Counted from the stretch's first letter, positions 17,131 to 26,526 are shown. The stretch is DNA of 64,000 bases from Fibrella aestuarina BUZ 2 (GCF_000331105.1 NC_020054.1:372001-436000), one strand, 5' to 3'. The notes: generated from the sequence alone by a model not told the origin. A program made the numbers and translations.

Positions 17131-17352
17131 GCAAGTTGTATAAAGGTATCATCAGGAAACAACCCCTCACGGGGCACCACTCAGGCCCGTTTTTAGGGCC
17201 TGTCAAACTTCTTCATACCCAAACAAACGGATCGCCATGCAGCAACGTTAATATTCCGATAACCAATTGGGCTAGCGGGCCTATCGTCAGGCGAATCAGC
17301 CTTGGCTCGTGATACCTCAACGGTGTTCCTATAAGTCGTCAGTAACCAAACT
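17131..17352. other. Noncoding region between divergent fusA and TPR gene
   Basis: Together with the fusA leader and promoter this makes a 344-base gene-free stretch. It holds two small hairpins, CCCC-TCAC-GGGG at 17163-17174 and CAGGCCC/GGGCCTG at 17182-17202, the second with a T run in the loop. I see no conserved small gene and no clear plus-strand TAnnTTTG box for the TPR gene. Confidence 0.5.
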
Positions 17353-18582
17353 ATGAAGTCGTTCCTCTTAGCTGTCTTTTTCGGCTGCTTCTGCCTGCTG
17401 GCCACTGCGCCGGCTCAGGCGCAGTTGTATTCGTCGGCGGATTTTGATAAAAAGTATGATGGCCTCCTGAAGCACCCCGGCGTGCAGATCGAGTCGGCTG
17501 AAGCCATCAACTACATGTACAACTACAAATTCGCGCTGGCCGATCGTGAGTTTCGCTGGCTCCGGGTACGTTACCCGAGCCACCCGATGCCCTATTTCCT
17601 GATGGGCATGGCCGAGTGGTGGAAGATTGTGCCCAACACCGACGTCGAGGACTATGATGACCGCTGCCTGGCCTTGATGGATACGACCATTACCCTGGCC
17701 GAAGAGCTGTACGACAAAAGTGAAGACAAGCTCGAAGCGTCGTTCTTCCTGGCGGGCGCCTATGCGTTCAAAGGGCGGATCTATTCGGAGCGGAAGAAAT
17801 GGACTAAAGCCACCTTCGCCGGGAAAAACGCGCTGAAGTATTTCGAGAAGTGCAAAGGCAACGGCGACCTGAACCCCGAGCTGATGTTTGGCGATGGGCT
17901 GTATAACTACTACGCCAAGTGGATCCCCGAGAACTACGCGCTGCTCAAACCGATCCTGATGTTTTTCCCGAAAGGCAACAAGCAGGAAGGCATTCAGCAG
18001 TTGGAGAAGACGGCCAATAACGCATTTTACACCCGAGTCGAGGCCCGGTATTTCCTGCTACAGATATATAGCATGGAAAACCAGTATGATAAGGCCTACG
18101 ACATGGCCAAGTTCATGGCCGAGCAATACCCCGACAATCCCTTTTTCGAGCGCTATTACGCCCGGTCGGCATTTGTGCGTGGGCGGCTCACCGAGGCAGA
18201 AACCATCTCAAAAGATATCCTGACCAAGATTGCCGCGGGCAAGGACGGCTACGAGGGCGTCAGTGGCCGAACGGCAGCCTACATCCTGGCGTACATCTAC
18301 CAGAATTTCTACCGCAACGTACCTGAGGCCAAGAAGTACTACCAGCAGTCGGTCGATTTTGCGATAAAGACCAATCAGAAAGGAACAGGCTACTACTGGT
18401 CGTCGCTACTGGGGCTGGCCCGTATCGCCGATAGCGAGAAAAACTACGATCAGGCCCGGGCCTATTACACGGAGGTGATGGACAACGCCGAGAAGAAATC
18501 GGCCCAATACCAGGAAGCCAAAAAAGCGATTAAAGAAGGCAAACAGTCCCGCCGCGAAGAACGCCGCAAGCGGAGAGAGTAA
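17353..18582 (+). CDS. Secreted TPR-repeat protein of unknown function
   Basis: This 409-residue protein has a signal peptide (MKSFLLAVFFGCFCLLATAPAQA, cleavage before QLYSS) and several degenerate tetratricopeptide repeats, for example around YMYNYKFALADREFRWL, QYDKAYDMAKFMAEQYPDN, LTEAETISKDIL and NYDQARAYYTEVMDNA. It ends in a very basic tail (KQSRREERRKRRE). TPR arrays bind proteins, so a periplasmic scaffold role is plausible, but no specific function can be named. It is divergent from fusA and convergent with the Lrp regulator, and a heptad-repeat element starts right after its stop. Confidence 0.85.
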   Translation: MKSFLLAVFFGCFCLLATAPAQAQLYSSADFDKKYDGLLKHPGVQIESAEAINYMYNYKFALADREFRWLRVRYPSHPMPYFLMGMAEWWKIVPNTDVEDYDDRCLALMDTTITLAEELYDKSEDKLEASFFLAGAYAFKGRIYSERKKWTKATFAGKNALKYFEKCKGNGDLNPELMFGDGLYNYYAKWIPENYALLKPILMFFPKGNKQEGIQQLEKTANNAFYTRVEARYFLLQIYSMENQYDKAYDMAKFMAEQYPDNPFFERYYARSAFVRGRLTEAETISKDILTKIAAGKDGYEGVSGRTAAYILAYIYQNFYRNVPEAKKYYQQSVDFAIKTNQKGTGYYWSSLLGLARIADSEKNYDQARAYYTEVMDNAEKKSAQYQEAKKAIKEGKQSRREERRKRRE

Positions 18583-18692
18583 TAAATGAATATTGGATGA
18601 TGTACAATGTATAATGGGCTGACGCTAGATGTTTTTATGTTAGCCCATTATACATTATACATTATACATTATACATTATTCATTATTCATTC
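18583..18692. repeat. ATTATAC heptamer array and palindrome between convergent genes
   Basis: From 18648 the 7-base unit ATTATAC is repeated four times and continues as ATTATTC twice. The left side carries the complementary GATGTAC-AATGTAT-AATGGGC heptads. AATGTATAATGGGCTGAC (18606-18623) pairs with 18639-18656 with a single G-T pair, and pairing continues outward imperfectly. The gap between the TPR and Lrp genes is made up almost entirely of this element. Confidence 0.85.
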
Positions 18693-18693
18693 C

Positions 18694-19155
18694 TCACGGA
18701 ATAGGCATCACTTTGCTTTCCTTGAAGGTCGACAGGATCACCATCGTCTGGGTGCTGGCGACTTCTTCGATTTCGTTGATGGTTTCGAGCATCAGTTTCT
18801 GATACGACGCGATGTCGTGTGAGATCACTTTCAGCAGGAAGTCGCCCGAACCGGTGATGTGATGGCACTCGATGATTTCGGGAATCGCCTCAACCCGTGC
18901 CACAAACGAGTCGGTAACCATCTTCTTGTGGCCAACGAGATTGACCATGACGAAGGTGGTCACGCCCAAACCCACCTTCTGACGGTCGAGTTGCGCGTGG
19001 TAGCTCTGAATAATGCCCGACGTTTCCAGTTTCTTTACTCGTTCAAGCGTAGGCGCTGGCGAGAGGCCAATTTCTTTGGATAGTTGAGCGTTGGTGATTT
19101 TTGCGTTCGATTGCAGTATGTCCAGGACTTTGCGGTCGATATGGTCTAATTTCAT
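18694..19155 (-). CDS. Lrp/AsnC family transcriptional regulator
   Basis: This 153-residue protein has the standard two-domain form. The N-terminal helix-turn-helix is LDHIDRKVLDILQSNAKITNAQLSKEIG followed by LSPAPTLERVKKLE (residues 2-50). The C-terminal RAM ligand-binding domain contains GSGDFLLKVISHD and a final beta-strand region. Such regulators sense amino acids and form octamers. The start is the ATG at 19155; three more in-frame codons upstream (MSV) are possible. A TAGCTTTG box lies 43 bases upstream. The target genes are not evident from the context. Confidence 0.92.
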   Translation of the reverse strand: MKLDHIDRKVLDILQSNAKITNAQLSKEIGLSPAPTLERVKKLETSGIIQSYHAQLDRQKVGLGVTTFVMVNLVGHKKMVTDSFVARVEAIPEIIECHHITGSGDFLLKVISHDIASYQKLMLETINEIEEVASTQTMVILSTFKESKVMPIP

Positions 19156-19197
19156 CACTGACAAGGTTTGCCGGTTCTGTACGTCTTTTTAATCTCG

Positions 19198-19205
19198 CAA
19201 AGCTA
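19198..19205 (-). promoter_or_regulatory. Candidate -7 box (TAGCTTTG) for the Lrp-type gene
   Basis: TAGCTTTG on the minus strand fits TAnnTTTG, 43 bases upstream of the ATG. No TTG is found at -33 spacing. Confidence 0.45.
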
Positions 19206-19301
19206 AGCACCATCGCCTGTTTATTCTAAAAATATACCGAGATTATGTGTTAAAAGGAAATAAAAGTTTGATTAACGGCAAATCAGCAACATATTATTGG
19301 G

Positions 19302-19317
19302 ATTAGATACGTCTAAT
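19302..19317. promoter_or_regulatory. Small palindrome ATTAGA-TACG-TCTAAT
   Basis: A perfect 6-bp inverted repeat with a 4-base centre lies just beyond the 3' end of the DUF2805 gene and about 150 bases upstream of the Lrp-type gene. It could be an autoregulatory Lrp site, but only its symmetry supports this. Confidence 0.25.
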
Positions 19318-19329
19318 TTTTTCTACAAA

Positions 19330-19620
19330 TTATCGCTTAGACAATTTATTGAGCGTAATGGCTCGCTGGCTTTTCGACTTAAACCGGGGCGCATTTTCGT
19401 CGTCGGTCACCGCCGATGTGGCGGCATGCTTAGTTTTGCGTCTCTGCACCCGAGCCCGCCACATCCGAAACGACGACGGTTTCATCTCCCGGCGCATCAG
19501 TTCGATCGTCTGTTGCTCGGAAAGGCCGAATTGGGCCGTAATGGCATCAAAGGGTGTACGGTCTTCCCAAGCCATCTCGATGATACGGTCGATGTCGGCG
19601 GGGCTCATGTCTGGTTGCAT
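19330..19620 (-). CDS. DUF2805/TIGR03643 family small protein
   Basis: This 96-residue protein has the compact family core DIDRIIEMAWEDRTPFDAI, FGLSEQQTIELMRREMK and PSSFRMWRARV(Q)RRKTKH, rich in Trp, Met and Arg, with a variable C-terminal tail. The core resembles a helix-turn-helix, but no function is established to my knowledge. It is divergent from a DUF2256 zinc-ribbon protein. From memory, both families often occur near cryptochrome/photolyase genes; I could not check this here. Confidence 0.8.
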   Translation of the reverse strand: MQPDMSPADIDRIIEMAWEDRTPFDAITAQFGLSEQQTIELMRREMKPSSFRMWRARVQRRKTKHAATSAVTDDENAPRFKSKSQRAITLNKLSKR

Positions 19621-19760
19621 GCTTGTATAAACACGTAGTCGCCACAGTTGGCGCCAAAAACGCGAAGATTTATCACAATGTGGCGGCTGACGCAGGCATC
19701 ATTGTACAATAATCGTTGCGGTCTTTGCGACAACCTTGGCGACTTTGCGTTTATATCCGT

Positions 19761-19910
19761 ATGAAAATGCGCAAAAAGTCGGAACTGCCGACCAAAGTAT
19801 GCCCTGTCTGCAACCGGCCCTTTAGCTGGCGAAAAAAGTGGGAGCGCGACTGGGATCAGGTCATCTACTGTAGCGATCGCTGCCGGTCAGAAGCCAAAAA
19901 GAGCACGTAA
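19761..19910 (+). CDS. DUF2256 small zinc-ribbon protein
   Basis: This 49-residue protein carries two cysteine pairs (CPVCNRPF and [11 protein letters not shown]) flanking [14 protein letters not shown], the full DUF2256 signature, and probably binds one zinc. I use the ATG at 19761; an upstream in-frame start at 19716 would add 15 residues unlike the family. A rho-independent-type hairpin follows within 11 bases. The function is unknown. The DUF2805 gene lies divergently 140 bases away. Confidence 0.85.
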   Translation: MKMRKKSELPTKVCPVCNRPFSWRKKWERDWDQVIYCSDRCRSEAKKST

Positions 19911-19920
19911 GGCCATCGAA

Positions 19921-19949
19921 AAAGGCCGAGAGCAATGCTCCCGGCCTTT
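19921..19949. terminator. Terminator between DUF2256 gene and beta-helix lipoprotein gene
   Basis: AAAGGCCGAGAGC pairs with GCTCCCGGCCTTT with one mismatch and a three-base loop, flanked by A and T runs. It serves the convergent genes on both sides. Confidence 0.75.
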
Positions 19950-20007
19950 CCTGCGACACCAATATGAATTGAACTAAAAAGATTGTTGCGAATCGGGCCA
20001 GAGCCGA

Positions 20008-21711
20008 TTAGTTGTAGTTTGTGTTTTGGGGATCCCAGTTGATCCAGCCCTGCGTCCAGTTGGTTGTACCGAAGGCACCACGGAAGGTCACTTTGTCGAA
20101 GAATGAATCAGCACCTTTACCGTCCCAGATAGCGCCCGTCAGCAGCGGTGAACCCGTCTGCGGCAAGAAGTTGGGAGCTGTGAGGTTGAAGGTGCTGGCA
20201 TTCAGCAGCAGCGTAGTAACCTGATCCGACGGAATAATTACGTTCGCGTAAGCGGCTGTGCCGAAGAAGGCCTGCGCCTGAGCGTTGGTGATGCCCGTTG
20301 TGGCGATGTTGTCGCCCCGAACAGCCGTAGTAGATGCGGTACCCGTGTTGGCCAGCACAATACCTCGCAATTGTAACGTACCTGCGTTCATGTTAGCCAA
20401 CGTACCTGTACCACCTGCCGTGCCGTTATCGAGCCGTAAGCCTTCGGGATACCCAGCAATAACCGTGTTGAAAATGCTGATGTTGGTATTGCGGCGCAGG
20501 TGCATACCTGACTGATAGGCCCCGCTACCACCCGACGTGGGTGCTGAAGACGGCGTGCCGCTGAAAGCAAAGTTGCTAACGTTGGCGAAAACGGGGGCTG
20601 TTAGGGGGAGACCTACGTTGGGGTCGGTAGCCGGTTGGCCCGTGCCCGCGAAGTTATCTGATTCGAAACCGTTTGAGCCCGATTGGTCAGCTACGTTCGG
20701 ATCGCGCAGGGCCACGGCATACTGCACTTTGCCTGAGAAGCCCCAGTCGGTGTCCCAATCGTCGTCGAAACCACGGTGAGCAACGAGGTACTTCGCATTA
20801 ACCGTGCCGCCAAACCATTCGTACGAGTCGTCGCCCGAGTACGACACCTGGATGTGGTCGATGGTAGTACCCGAACCCACCCCATAGAAAGTCAAGCCGT
20901 TGATTTCACTTCCTGGATTCAGCGCAATACCGGGGAATTCGATCCGCACGTACTGCAACGTACCTGAGTTATCGGCAACATCAGCAAACGTACCAATCTG
21001 GCCCGAAATGCCCCCTTCGAAGCCGGTAGCTCCTTTTTGGTTGTGCGGCGCTTTACCGATCAGGACGATGCCGCCCCAATCGCCATACTTCCGCTGACCA
21101 GCTGGTTTGTTAGACGTAAACACGATCGGTGCAGTGGCCGTACCTTTTGCCTCAATCTTGGCGCCTTGCTCAACAATCAGTGTACCCCCTTTCTGTTGGC
21201 CAGTCGGATCCAGTGTAGCATCGCCACCTTTGATTACGGTACCAGGCTGAATGGTCAGCGTTGCCCCAGCTTTCACGTAGGTAAAGCCACGAATCAGATA
21301 AACGTTGTCGGCCGTCCAGGTTTCGTTGGCCGAAATGTTACCCGTTTTCTCGATTACCGACCGGGTACCGATCGAGAAGGTCTGCGTGCTGGCGACCGTC
21401 TGGCCACCCGTAGCTACAGACACTGTACCTGTTTGTGCACCAGCCGGTACACGTACTACCAATTGCGTTGATGTAGCAGTGAGCACTTCGGCAACCGCGT
21501 TGCCGCCAAACGTTACAGTGTTGCTGGCTGGTGTCGTCCCGAATTGAGTGCCCGTGATCGTAATCGTACTGTTAACAGGGGCCGTTGTGGGGCTGATGCT
21601 GGTAATACCCAGCACAGGAGCCGGTTCTTGATCGTTTTTGCAGGCGGTGAACGCAACGCTAAGTCCGAACAGGACGAGCAGGGCGTAGGCCAGTTTGCTT
21701 ACTACTTGCAT
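20008..21711 (-). CDS. IPT/TIG-domain beta-helix lipoprotein, partner of TonB receptor
   Basis: This 567-residue surface or periplasmic lipoprotein has a lipobox (LSVAFTAC, Cys at about residue 24). An IPT/TIG immunoglobulin-like domain follows (about 34-115: ITSISPTTAPVNSTITITG and FGGNAVAEVLT). The rest is a long right-handed parallel beta-helix-like region rich in Gly and Asn (GTVIKGG, GTLIVEQGAKIEAKGTA, WGGIVLIGKAP, YSGDDSYEWFGGTVNAKYL). It begins 33 bases after the TonB receptor stop and is almost certainly in the same operon. The pairing implies a substrate-binding partner for uptake across the outer membrane; the ligand is unknown. Four AACGTACC motifs fall inside this gene within 620 bases. 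Confidence 0.85.
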   Translation of the reverse strand: MQVVSKLAYALLVLFGLSVAFTACKNDQEPAPVLGITSISPTTAPVNSTITITGTQFGTTPASNTVTFGGNAVAEVLTATSTQLVVRVPAGAQTGTVSVATGGQTVASTQTFSIGTRSVIEKTGNISANETWTADNVYLIRGFTYVKAGATLTIQPGTVIKGGDATLDPTGQQKGGTLIVEQGAKIEAKGTATAPIVFTSNKPAGQRKYGDWGGIVLIGKAPHNQKGATGFEGGISGQIGTFADVADNSGTLQYVRIEFPGIALNPGSEINGLTFYGVGSGTTIDHIQVSYSGDDSYEWFGGTVNAKYLVAHRGFDDDWDTDWGFSGKVQYAVALRDPNVADQSGSNGFESDNFAGTGQPATDPNVGLPLTAPVFANVSNFAFSGTPSSAPTSGGSGAYQSGMHLRRNTNISIFNTVIAGYPEGLRLDNGTAGGTGTLANMNAGTLQLRGIVLANTGTASTTAVRGDNIATTGITNAQAQAFFGTAAYANVIIPSDQVTTLLLNASTFNLTAPNFLPQTGSPLLTGAIWDGKGADSFFDKVTFRGAFGTTNWTQGWINWDPQNTNYN

Positions 21712-21744
21712 GAGAGATGAATTGGTTATAGTAAAAGCGGACCC

Positions 21745-24615
21745 TTACGGCACAATCACGCGGCGGCCGAAGGTATAGATGGCAGACAGGGTGTAATAGC
21801 TTCCGCGCCGCAACTGACGCCGGTTTTGGTCGGCATTGGCGATCTGCGAGGTCACGTCTTTGCCGATCACACCATCACGGTTAAAGTCCTCGGCCAAGCG
21901 CACCGGCTGGTTCAGAATATCTTGAATACCCAGGCGAAGTTCGAAGCGGTTGGTAATGTTCTTGGTAATGTTGAGGTCGACTACGTGGCGGGGCATTTCG
22001 TAGATCGTGGGTACGTCGACGTTACCCACGGCGAAGATCCGCTGCCCAAACACGTTGTACAGAATGTTACCCTGCCAGCCCGATTTCGGAGCGGCGTAAT
22101 AAACACCAGCGTTGATGAGGTACGGCGACTGCCCGGCCAGAGGACGTTCGGCGTCGGTCAGGCCGCGGTATTCCTGAATGGCACCACCCAGATCGGGGGC
22201 TTTCACAACCTCACCCACATTTACACGGCTGCGGATCAGCGACAGGTTACCCACAAGGGTTAGGTTCTTTAGGAAGGCACTTGCCGACTCGGTAAAGCCT
22301 TTGCGAATCTCTACCTCCACCCCGTAGTTCTGGGCCGACTGCGCATTCATAAAGGTGTACGAGAGCACGTTGGGGTTTAGCAGCAACAGCGATTCGATGG
22401 GGTTACGGAAATGCTTATAGAAGCCCGTTACCGAAATCAGTTCGCCCGAGCTGGGGTAAAACTCCCACTTGGCATCCACGTTCTGAATCGTTGCGGTTGT
22501 CAGCGTCGTATTGCCTCGCACGTTGGCCAGCAGGCTGAAATCGTAGTATTCAAACGGGGCAATCTCCCGGAACTCCGGCCGGTTGATCGTCGACGAATAG
22601 GCCAGACGGATGTTCGACCGGTCGGTGAGCTTGTAGGTCAGGTTAAGCGACGGCAGCGGGCTAAAGATCCGGTTCGACACCAGTCGTGTATCTACTCCCA
22701 CGATGGTGGAGCGCAGGCTCTGATCATTGTATTCACCCCGGAAACCCAGCGTTAGGTTAGTACGGCTACCCAAGTACACATCGCCGCTTACGTATGCCGA
22801 ATAGTAGCTGTTCAGACCGCGATACGAGTCGACATCGCGAGTGGCATCGCGGAGCGTCAGTCCATTTGAGCCGTTGACATTGTCGAACGTAAAGGCTGAG
22901 CCGATATCTTGGGTACGGGCATTGAGCGAATTTTCACCTACCGAATTATAGCCGTAGAAACGGGCGCTGAAATCACGATTCTTTTGTTCGTAATAAACTC
23001 CCGCTTTGATGCGGTTCGGCTCGCGGTCGGTAGGATTGCCGAACGTATGCTCATAATTGGCTACACCCGAGTATACATACTCGTGAAGGCGAGAATAGAA
23101 GCGGCCCGTTTCGGTTGGCGTCGGGTCAATCGGAGTGGTAATGGTGAATGGGTCCGTGGTGCCAATAGCGCGCAGGTAGCGAGCCCGGCGCCAATCGGGT
23201 TCCCAGCGGCCCGTGTACCCGAATCCACCAATCCAGCTCACTTTGGTCAGTTCGTTGATCGTGTGCTCACCAGCGAGTTGGCTCGTTAGGATGCTCCGGT
23301 TTTCAAACCGTTCCGAATAAGCCAGCACATCATTGTTACTGGCGTAGTTCTGTCCCTGCCGTACGATCGTCTCGGTATTACCCAATTGGTTGAACAGCGT
23401 TTTCCATTCCAGGTTAAACAGCGGCGAGATACGCGCCGACCAGTTGTGCAACACACCCAGGCGCGTGCCCCGGCTATAAGTAGCGTCGTTATACTGTTGG
23501 GCTGTCGAATTGGCTACGGCCGAGTTGTCATAAAGGCGCTGGTCAACGTTGGCAAACTGATTCGTTTGCGCGTAGTTGATACTCGTCAGGTTGCTTAGGC
23601 GCACATTGCCAATATCGAACCGACGCCCCGTATTCAGGGCGAAGCGAATATCGGGCGATACCGTTGTTTGTTGCAGGCCCCAGTTGTTGGGCAGCAGGCG
23701 GGCATAGGCCGCCCGTTGCAGCGAACTGAGGTTATTGAACGTACCTGAATTGGTGGGGAAGCTCGTGGGCAATTGCTGATCGGCGCTCCAAAGACCCAGT
23801 GCGTTGAGCCCGCCCCGGTTGTGCGACTGCACCGATTGGCCCGTTGTATTGTCGCGGTAACCCAGCGTCAGGCCAACATCGATGAAATTTTGTTCAGGAC
23901 GGCGTTTCGTATAAATCTTGATAGCACCACCGCCAAAATCGCCAGGCAATTCGGCCAAACCGGTTTTGTAGACGATCATCCGATCGATGATGTTGCTCGG
24001 TACCAGATCGAACGAAAATGAACGCGTGTCTACCTCGGTTGAGGGCGTAATCAAATCATTGACCAACACGGAGTTGTAGCGAGCACCCATACCCCGAATC
24101 AGCACGAAGCGGTTATCGACGATGCTCACGCCCGGCACGCGGCGGATGGCGGCAGCGGCGTCGCGGTCCTGCGCTTTCTGAATCTGCTGGGCTGATACAC
24201 CCACTGCCATGGCTTTGATCTGCTTGATCTCAGCGACTACTGCAATTTCGGTGTTGGTAGTGCGGCCCGCTTTCACGACCACTTCCTGCAACTGCTGATT
24301 GTCTTCCGACAAATCCGTTTCCAGCACCGTGGCGTTGCCTGACTCGATCCGCACGTTAGGAACCGATTTGGTTTTGTACGACACGTAGCTGATTTGGATG
24401 GTGTGGCTACCGGCTGGTACTTTTGCCAGTTCAAATTGGCCGTTGACGTCGGTGCTGATACCCATCGGTGTGGGCAGCCCCATAATCTGCACCGTGGCCC
24501 CGATGATGGCATCGTGGGTTTTGCCGTCGCGGATTGTACCGCGGAGGATGCCTGTTTGCCCGAATACCGTCAGTGACAGGCAGCAGAGTGAACTAATCAG
24601 TAATAGCTTTTTCAT
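21745..24615 (-). CDS. TonB-dependent receptor with carboxypeptidase-like domain
   Basis: This 956-residue outer-membrane protein has a signal peptide (MKKLLLISSLCCLSLTVFG). A carboxypeptidase-regulatory-like domain lies at about residues 24-105 (GTIRDGKTHDAIIGATVQI). A plug follows (about 120-250: RDAAAAIRRVPGVSIVDN, IRGMGARYNSVLVND, GDFGGGAIKIYTKR), then a 22-strand-type barrel ending in YTLSAIYTFGRRVIVP. It lacks the SusC-type motif and is paired with a beta-helix lipoprotein, not a SusD. A promoter (TTG-N17-TAGCTTTG) lies 33-60 bases upstream. The substrate is unknown. Confidence 0.93.
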   Translation of the reverse strand: MKKLLLISSLCCLSLTVFGQTGILRGTIRDGKTHDAIIGATVQIMGLPTPMGISTDVNGQFELAKVPAGSHTIQISYVSYKTKSVPNVRIESGNATVLETDLSEDNQQLQEVVVKAGRTTNTEIAVVAEIKQIKAMAVGVSAQQIQKAQDRDAAAAIRRVPGVSIVDNRFVLIRGMGARYNSVLVNDLITPSTEVDTRSFSFDLVPSNIIDRMIVYKTGLAELPGDFGGGAIKIYTKRRPEQNFIDVGLTLGYRDNTTGQSVQSHNRGGLNALGLWSADQQLPTSFPTNSGTFNNLSSLQRAAYARLLPNNWGLQQTTVSPDIRFALNTGRRFDIGNVRLSNLTSINYAQTNQFANVDQRLYDNSAVANSTAQQYNDATYSRGTRLGVLHNWSARISPLFNLEWKTLFNQLGNTETIVRQGQNYASNNDVLAYSERFENRSILTSQLAGEHTINELTKVSWIGGFGYTGRWEPDWRRARYLRAIGTTDPFTITTPIDPTPTETGRFYSRLHEYVYSGVANYEHTFGNPTDREPNRIKAGVYYEQKNRDFSARFYGYNSVGENSLNARTQDIGSAFTFDNVNGSNGLTLRDATRDVDSYRGLNSYYSAYVSGDVYLGSRTNLTLGFRGEYNDQSLRSTIVGVDTRLVSNRIFSPLPSLNLTYKLTDRSNIRLAYSSTINRPEFREIAPFEYYDFSLLANVRGNTTLTTATIQNVDAKWEFYPSSGELISVTGFYKHFRNPIESLLLLNPNVLSYTFMNAQSAQNYGVEVEIRKGFTESASAFLKNLTLVGNLSLIRSRVNVGEVVKAPDLGGAIQEYRGLTDAERPLAGQSPYLINAGVYYAAPKSGWQGNILYNVFGQRIFAVGNVDVPTIYEMPRHVVDLNITKNITNRFELRLGIQDILNQPVRLAEDFNRDGVIGKDVTSQIANADQNRRQLRRGSYYTLSAIYTFGRRVIVP

Positions 24616-24647
24616 ATTGGCGTTAATCCATTATCTGGATGACGCCG

Positions 24648-24675
24648 CAAAGCTACCGGGGCCATGTTACCCCAA
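24648..24675 (-). promoter_or_regulatory. Promoter of the TonB receptor operon (TTG-N17-TAGCTTTG)
   Basis: On the minus strand a TTG at 24675-24673 and TAGCTTTG at 24655-24648 are 17 bases apart, within the known range. The predicted start site is near 24642, giving a leader of about 27 bases. Confidence 0.6.
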
Positions 24676-24834
24676 TATTACCAGTAGGTTACGGCTAAAT
24701 TATGATTACACCGTTTCCTTATACACACGTAACACACTGTAAATCAATAGCTATCTCTGTTTTTAGTCGGCTACACAAATAGACTATGGTGATGTCGTAT
24801 CTTTACCAAACGAATTAGCTGCCATTCCGACTGT

Positions 24835-26520
24835 ATGCGTATTATTTGCTCCGTGGGTCTCGTTGTGCTGCTGTTGGTCGGCCTGTTGCGCTGCCAACGG
24901 ACCACCAAACCCGAACCACCCAAGAAGACGATAACGAGTGCCATTCCCGAACCCGTAACGCCCCCCGTCTCGATTACGGTCGCTGCCATTCCGCCCCGGC
25001 CTATCGTATCGGATTCGCTTCTGCTCGAACCGCCGATCATCGACTCGTCAGGTACGTTGCCGCCGCTCAAGCGTGAGTTTCGCGCCGTCTGGATCGCTAC
25101 GGTCGACAACATCGACTGGCCGAGTAAGAAGGGCCTGCCCGTAGCCGATCAGCAACGGGAGTTTCTGGAGTTGCTCGACATGAGTCAGCAAACGGGCCTC
25201 AACGCGGTGGTCGTGCAGATTCGGGCCGCGGCCGATGCCTTTTACGCCAAAGGCAGTGAACCGTGGTCGGAGTGGCTGACGGGGCAACAAGGCCTAGCAC
25301 CCGACCCGTTCTACGACCCCATGGAATTCATGATCCGGGAAGCGCGGGCGCGTAACCTTGAGTTTCACGCATGGCTTAACCTCGACCGGGCTACGTTCAG
25401 CAAAGTGGCGAGTGTTGCGCCCACCAACATTAGTTTTCAGCGCCCCAACTGGATGGTCGAGTATGGTGGCCGCAAACTCTTTAACCTCGGCCTGCCCGAG
25501 GTACGTGCCTACGTGGCCGGTACGGTCGCTAACATCGTTCGGAACTACGACGTGGACGGTATTCATTTCGACGATTATTTTTATCCCTATGCCGTAGCGG
25601 GCCAAACCTTTGCCGACGATGCGACTTTTCAACAATTCAACCCCGATGGGCTGAAGAAAGACGATTGGCGGCGGCAGAACATCGATAAGCTCATCCGGCA
25701 AATTGGCGACTCCATTCAAGTCACCAAGCCGTGGGTGAAGTTTGGCATCAGCCCGTTTGGCGTCTGGAAAAACCAGAAGAACGACCCGCAGGGCTCGCTC
25801 ACCTATGGCGGTCAGGCCTTCTACGATCTCTACGCCGACATCCGCAAGTGGGCGCGTGAAGATTGGGCCGATTACATCGTTCCGCAGATTTATTTCTCGA
25901 CCAAATTTGACCGCGCCAACTATAAAGTGCTGGTCGACTGGTGGATCAAAAACAAAGGAAACCGACACCTGTATATAGGGCAGGGGCCATATCGGCTCGG
26001 GCGGGGGTCGGAAGCGGGCTGGCTTGAGCAGACCCAATTGGGCGATCAGCTACGCCATAATCGACAGTATGCCGATGTGCTCGGCAGCGTTTTTTTCAGT
26101 GCCAAATCGTTGAAGAATAACCTGCTGGCTTGTCGCGATACGCTGCAGACCCGCTTTTACCAACATCCGGCCCTAGTACCTACCATGCCCTGGCTCGACG
26201 ATGTGCCACCCAACCAGCCCCGCAATGCGAAAGCCGCGCCGCTCACCGATGGTATTGAATTGTTCTGGGAAGAACCCGAGCAGCCGACCGAGCTCGACCG
26301 GGTACGTTATTACGTGGTGTACCGAACGGAAGGCGTGCGTTTGCCCCGCACCACCGACCCCCGCCGGATTCTGGCGATCCGCCCCGCCGAACAGGGCACT
26401 CGCCTGATTGACCGCTCGGCCGACCCGAAAAAGCGCTACACCTACACCGTCACGGCCTTCGACCGCCTCCACAACGAAAGCGCGGCTACTTCAGTTGTGT
26501 ACCGGACTGGTGTGAATTGA
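24835..26520 (+). CDS. GH10-like (DUF187) lipoprotein glycosidase with C-terminal Fn3-type domain
   Basis: This 561-residue lipoprotein has a lipobox (VGLLRC) and a Pro-rich linker. The catalytic-type domain spans about residues 75-400 (REFRAVWIATVDNIDWPS, GLNAVVVQIRAAADAFY, LEFHAWLNLDRA, VDGIHFDDYFYPY, GISPFGVWKN, ADYIVPQIYFS). These are the signatures of the glycosyl hydrolase-like 10 family, whose Escherichia coli member DigH cleaves denuded peptidoglycan glycan strands. A fibronectin-III-like domain follows near 460-555. It lies tail-to-tail with ispH with only 6 bases between stops. A cell-wall role is likely by family. Confidence 0.88.
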   Translation: MRIICSVGLVVLLLVGLLRCQRTTKPEPPKKTITSAIPEPVTPPVSITVAAIPPRPIVSDSLLLEPPIIDSSGTLPPLKREFRAVWIATVDNIDWPSKKGLPVADQQREFLELLDMSQQTGLNAVVVQIRAAADAFYAKGSEPWSEWLTGQQGLAPDPFYDPMEFMIREARARNLEFHAWLNLDRATFSKVASVAPTNISFQRPNWMVEYGGRKLFNLGLPEVRAYVAGTVANIVRNYDVDGIHFDDYFYPYAVAGQTFADDATFQQFNPDGLKKDDWRRQNIDKLIRQIGDSIQVTKPWVKFGISPFGVWKNQKNDPQGSLTYGGQAFYDLYADIRKWAREDWADYIVPQIYFSTKFDRANYKVLVDWWIKNKGNRHLYIGQGPYRLGRGSEAGWLEQTQLGDQLRHNRQYADVLGSVFFSAKSLKNNLLACRDTLQTRFYQHPALVPTMPWLDDVPPNQPRNAKAAPLTDGIELFWEEPEQPTELDRVRYYVVYRTEGVRLPRTTDPRRILAIRPAEQGTRLIDRSADPKKRYTYTVTAFDRLHNESAATSVVYRTGVN

Positions 26521-26526
26521 GGTGTT

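Noticed and set aside
17163..17202. Two small GC hairpins between fusA and the TPR gene considered as a terminator or riboswitch
   Set aside because: No gene ends there because the flanking genes diverge, and I cannot match the folds to a known riboswitch; kept only as a noncoding region note.
18648..18692. ATTATAC tandem array considered as a CRISPR or phase-variation tract
   Set aside because: Units are 7 bases with no spacers, so it is not CRISPR. It lies between two stop codons, so slippage would not shift a reading frame.
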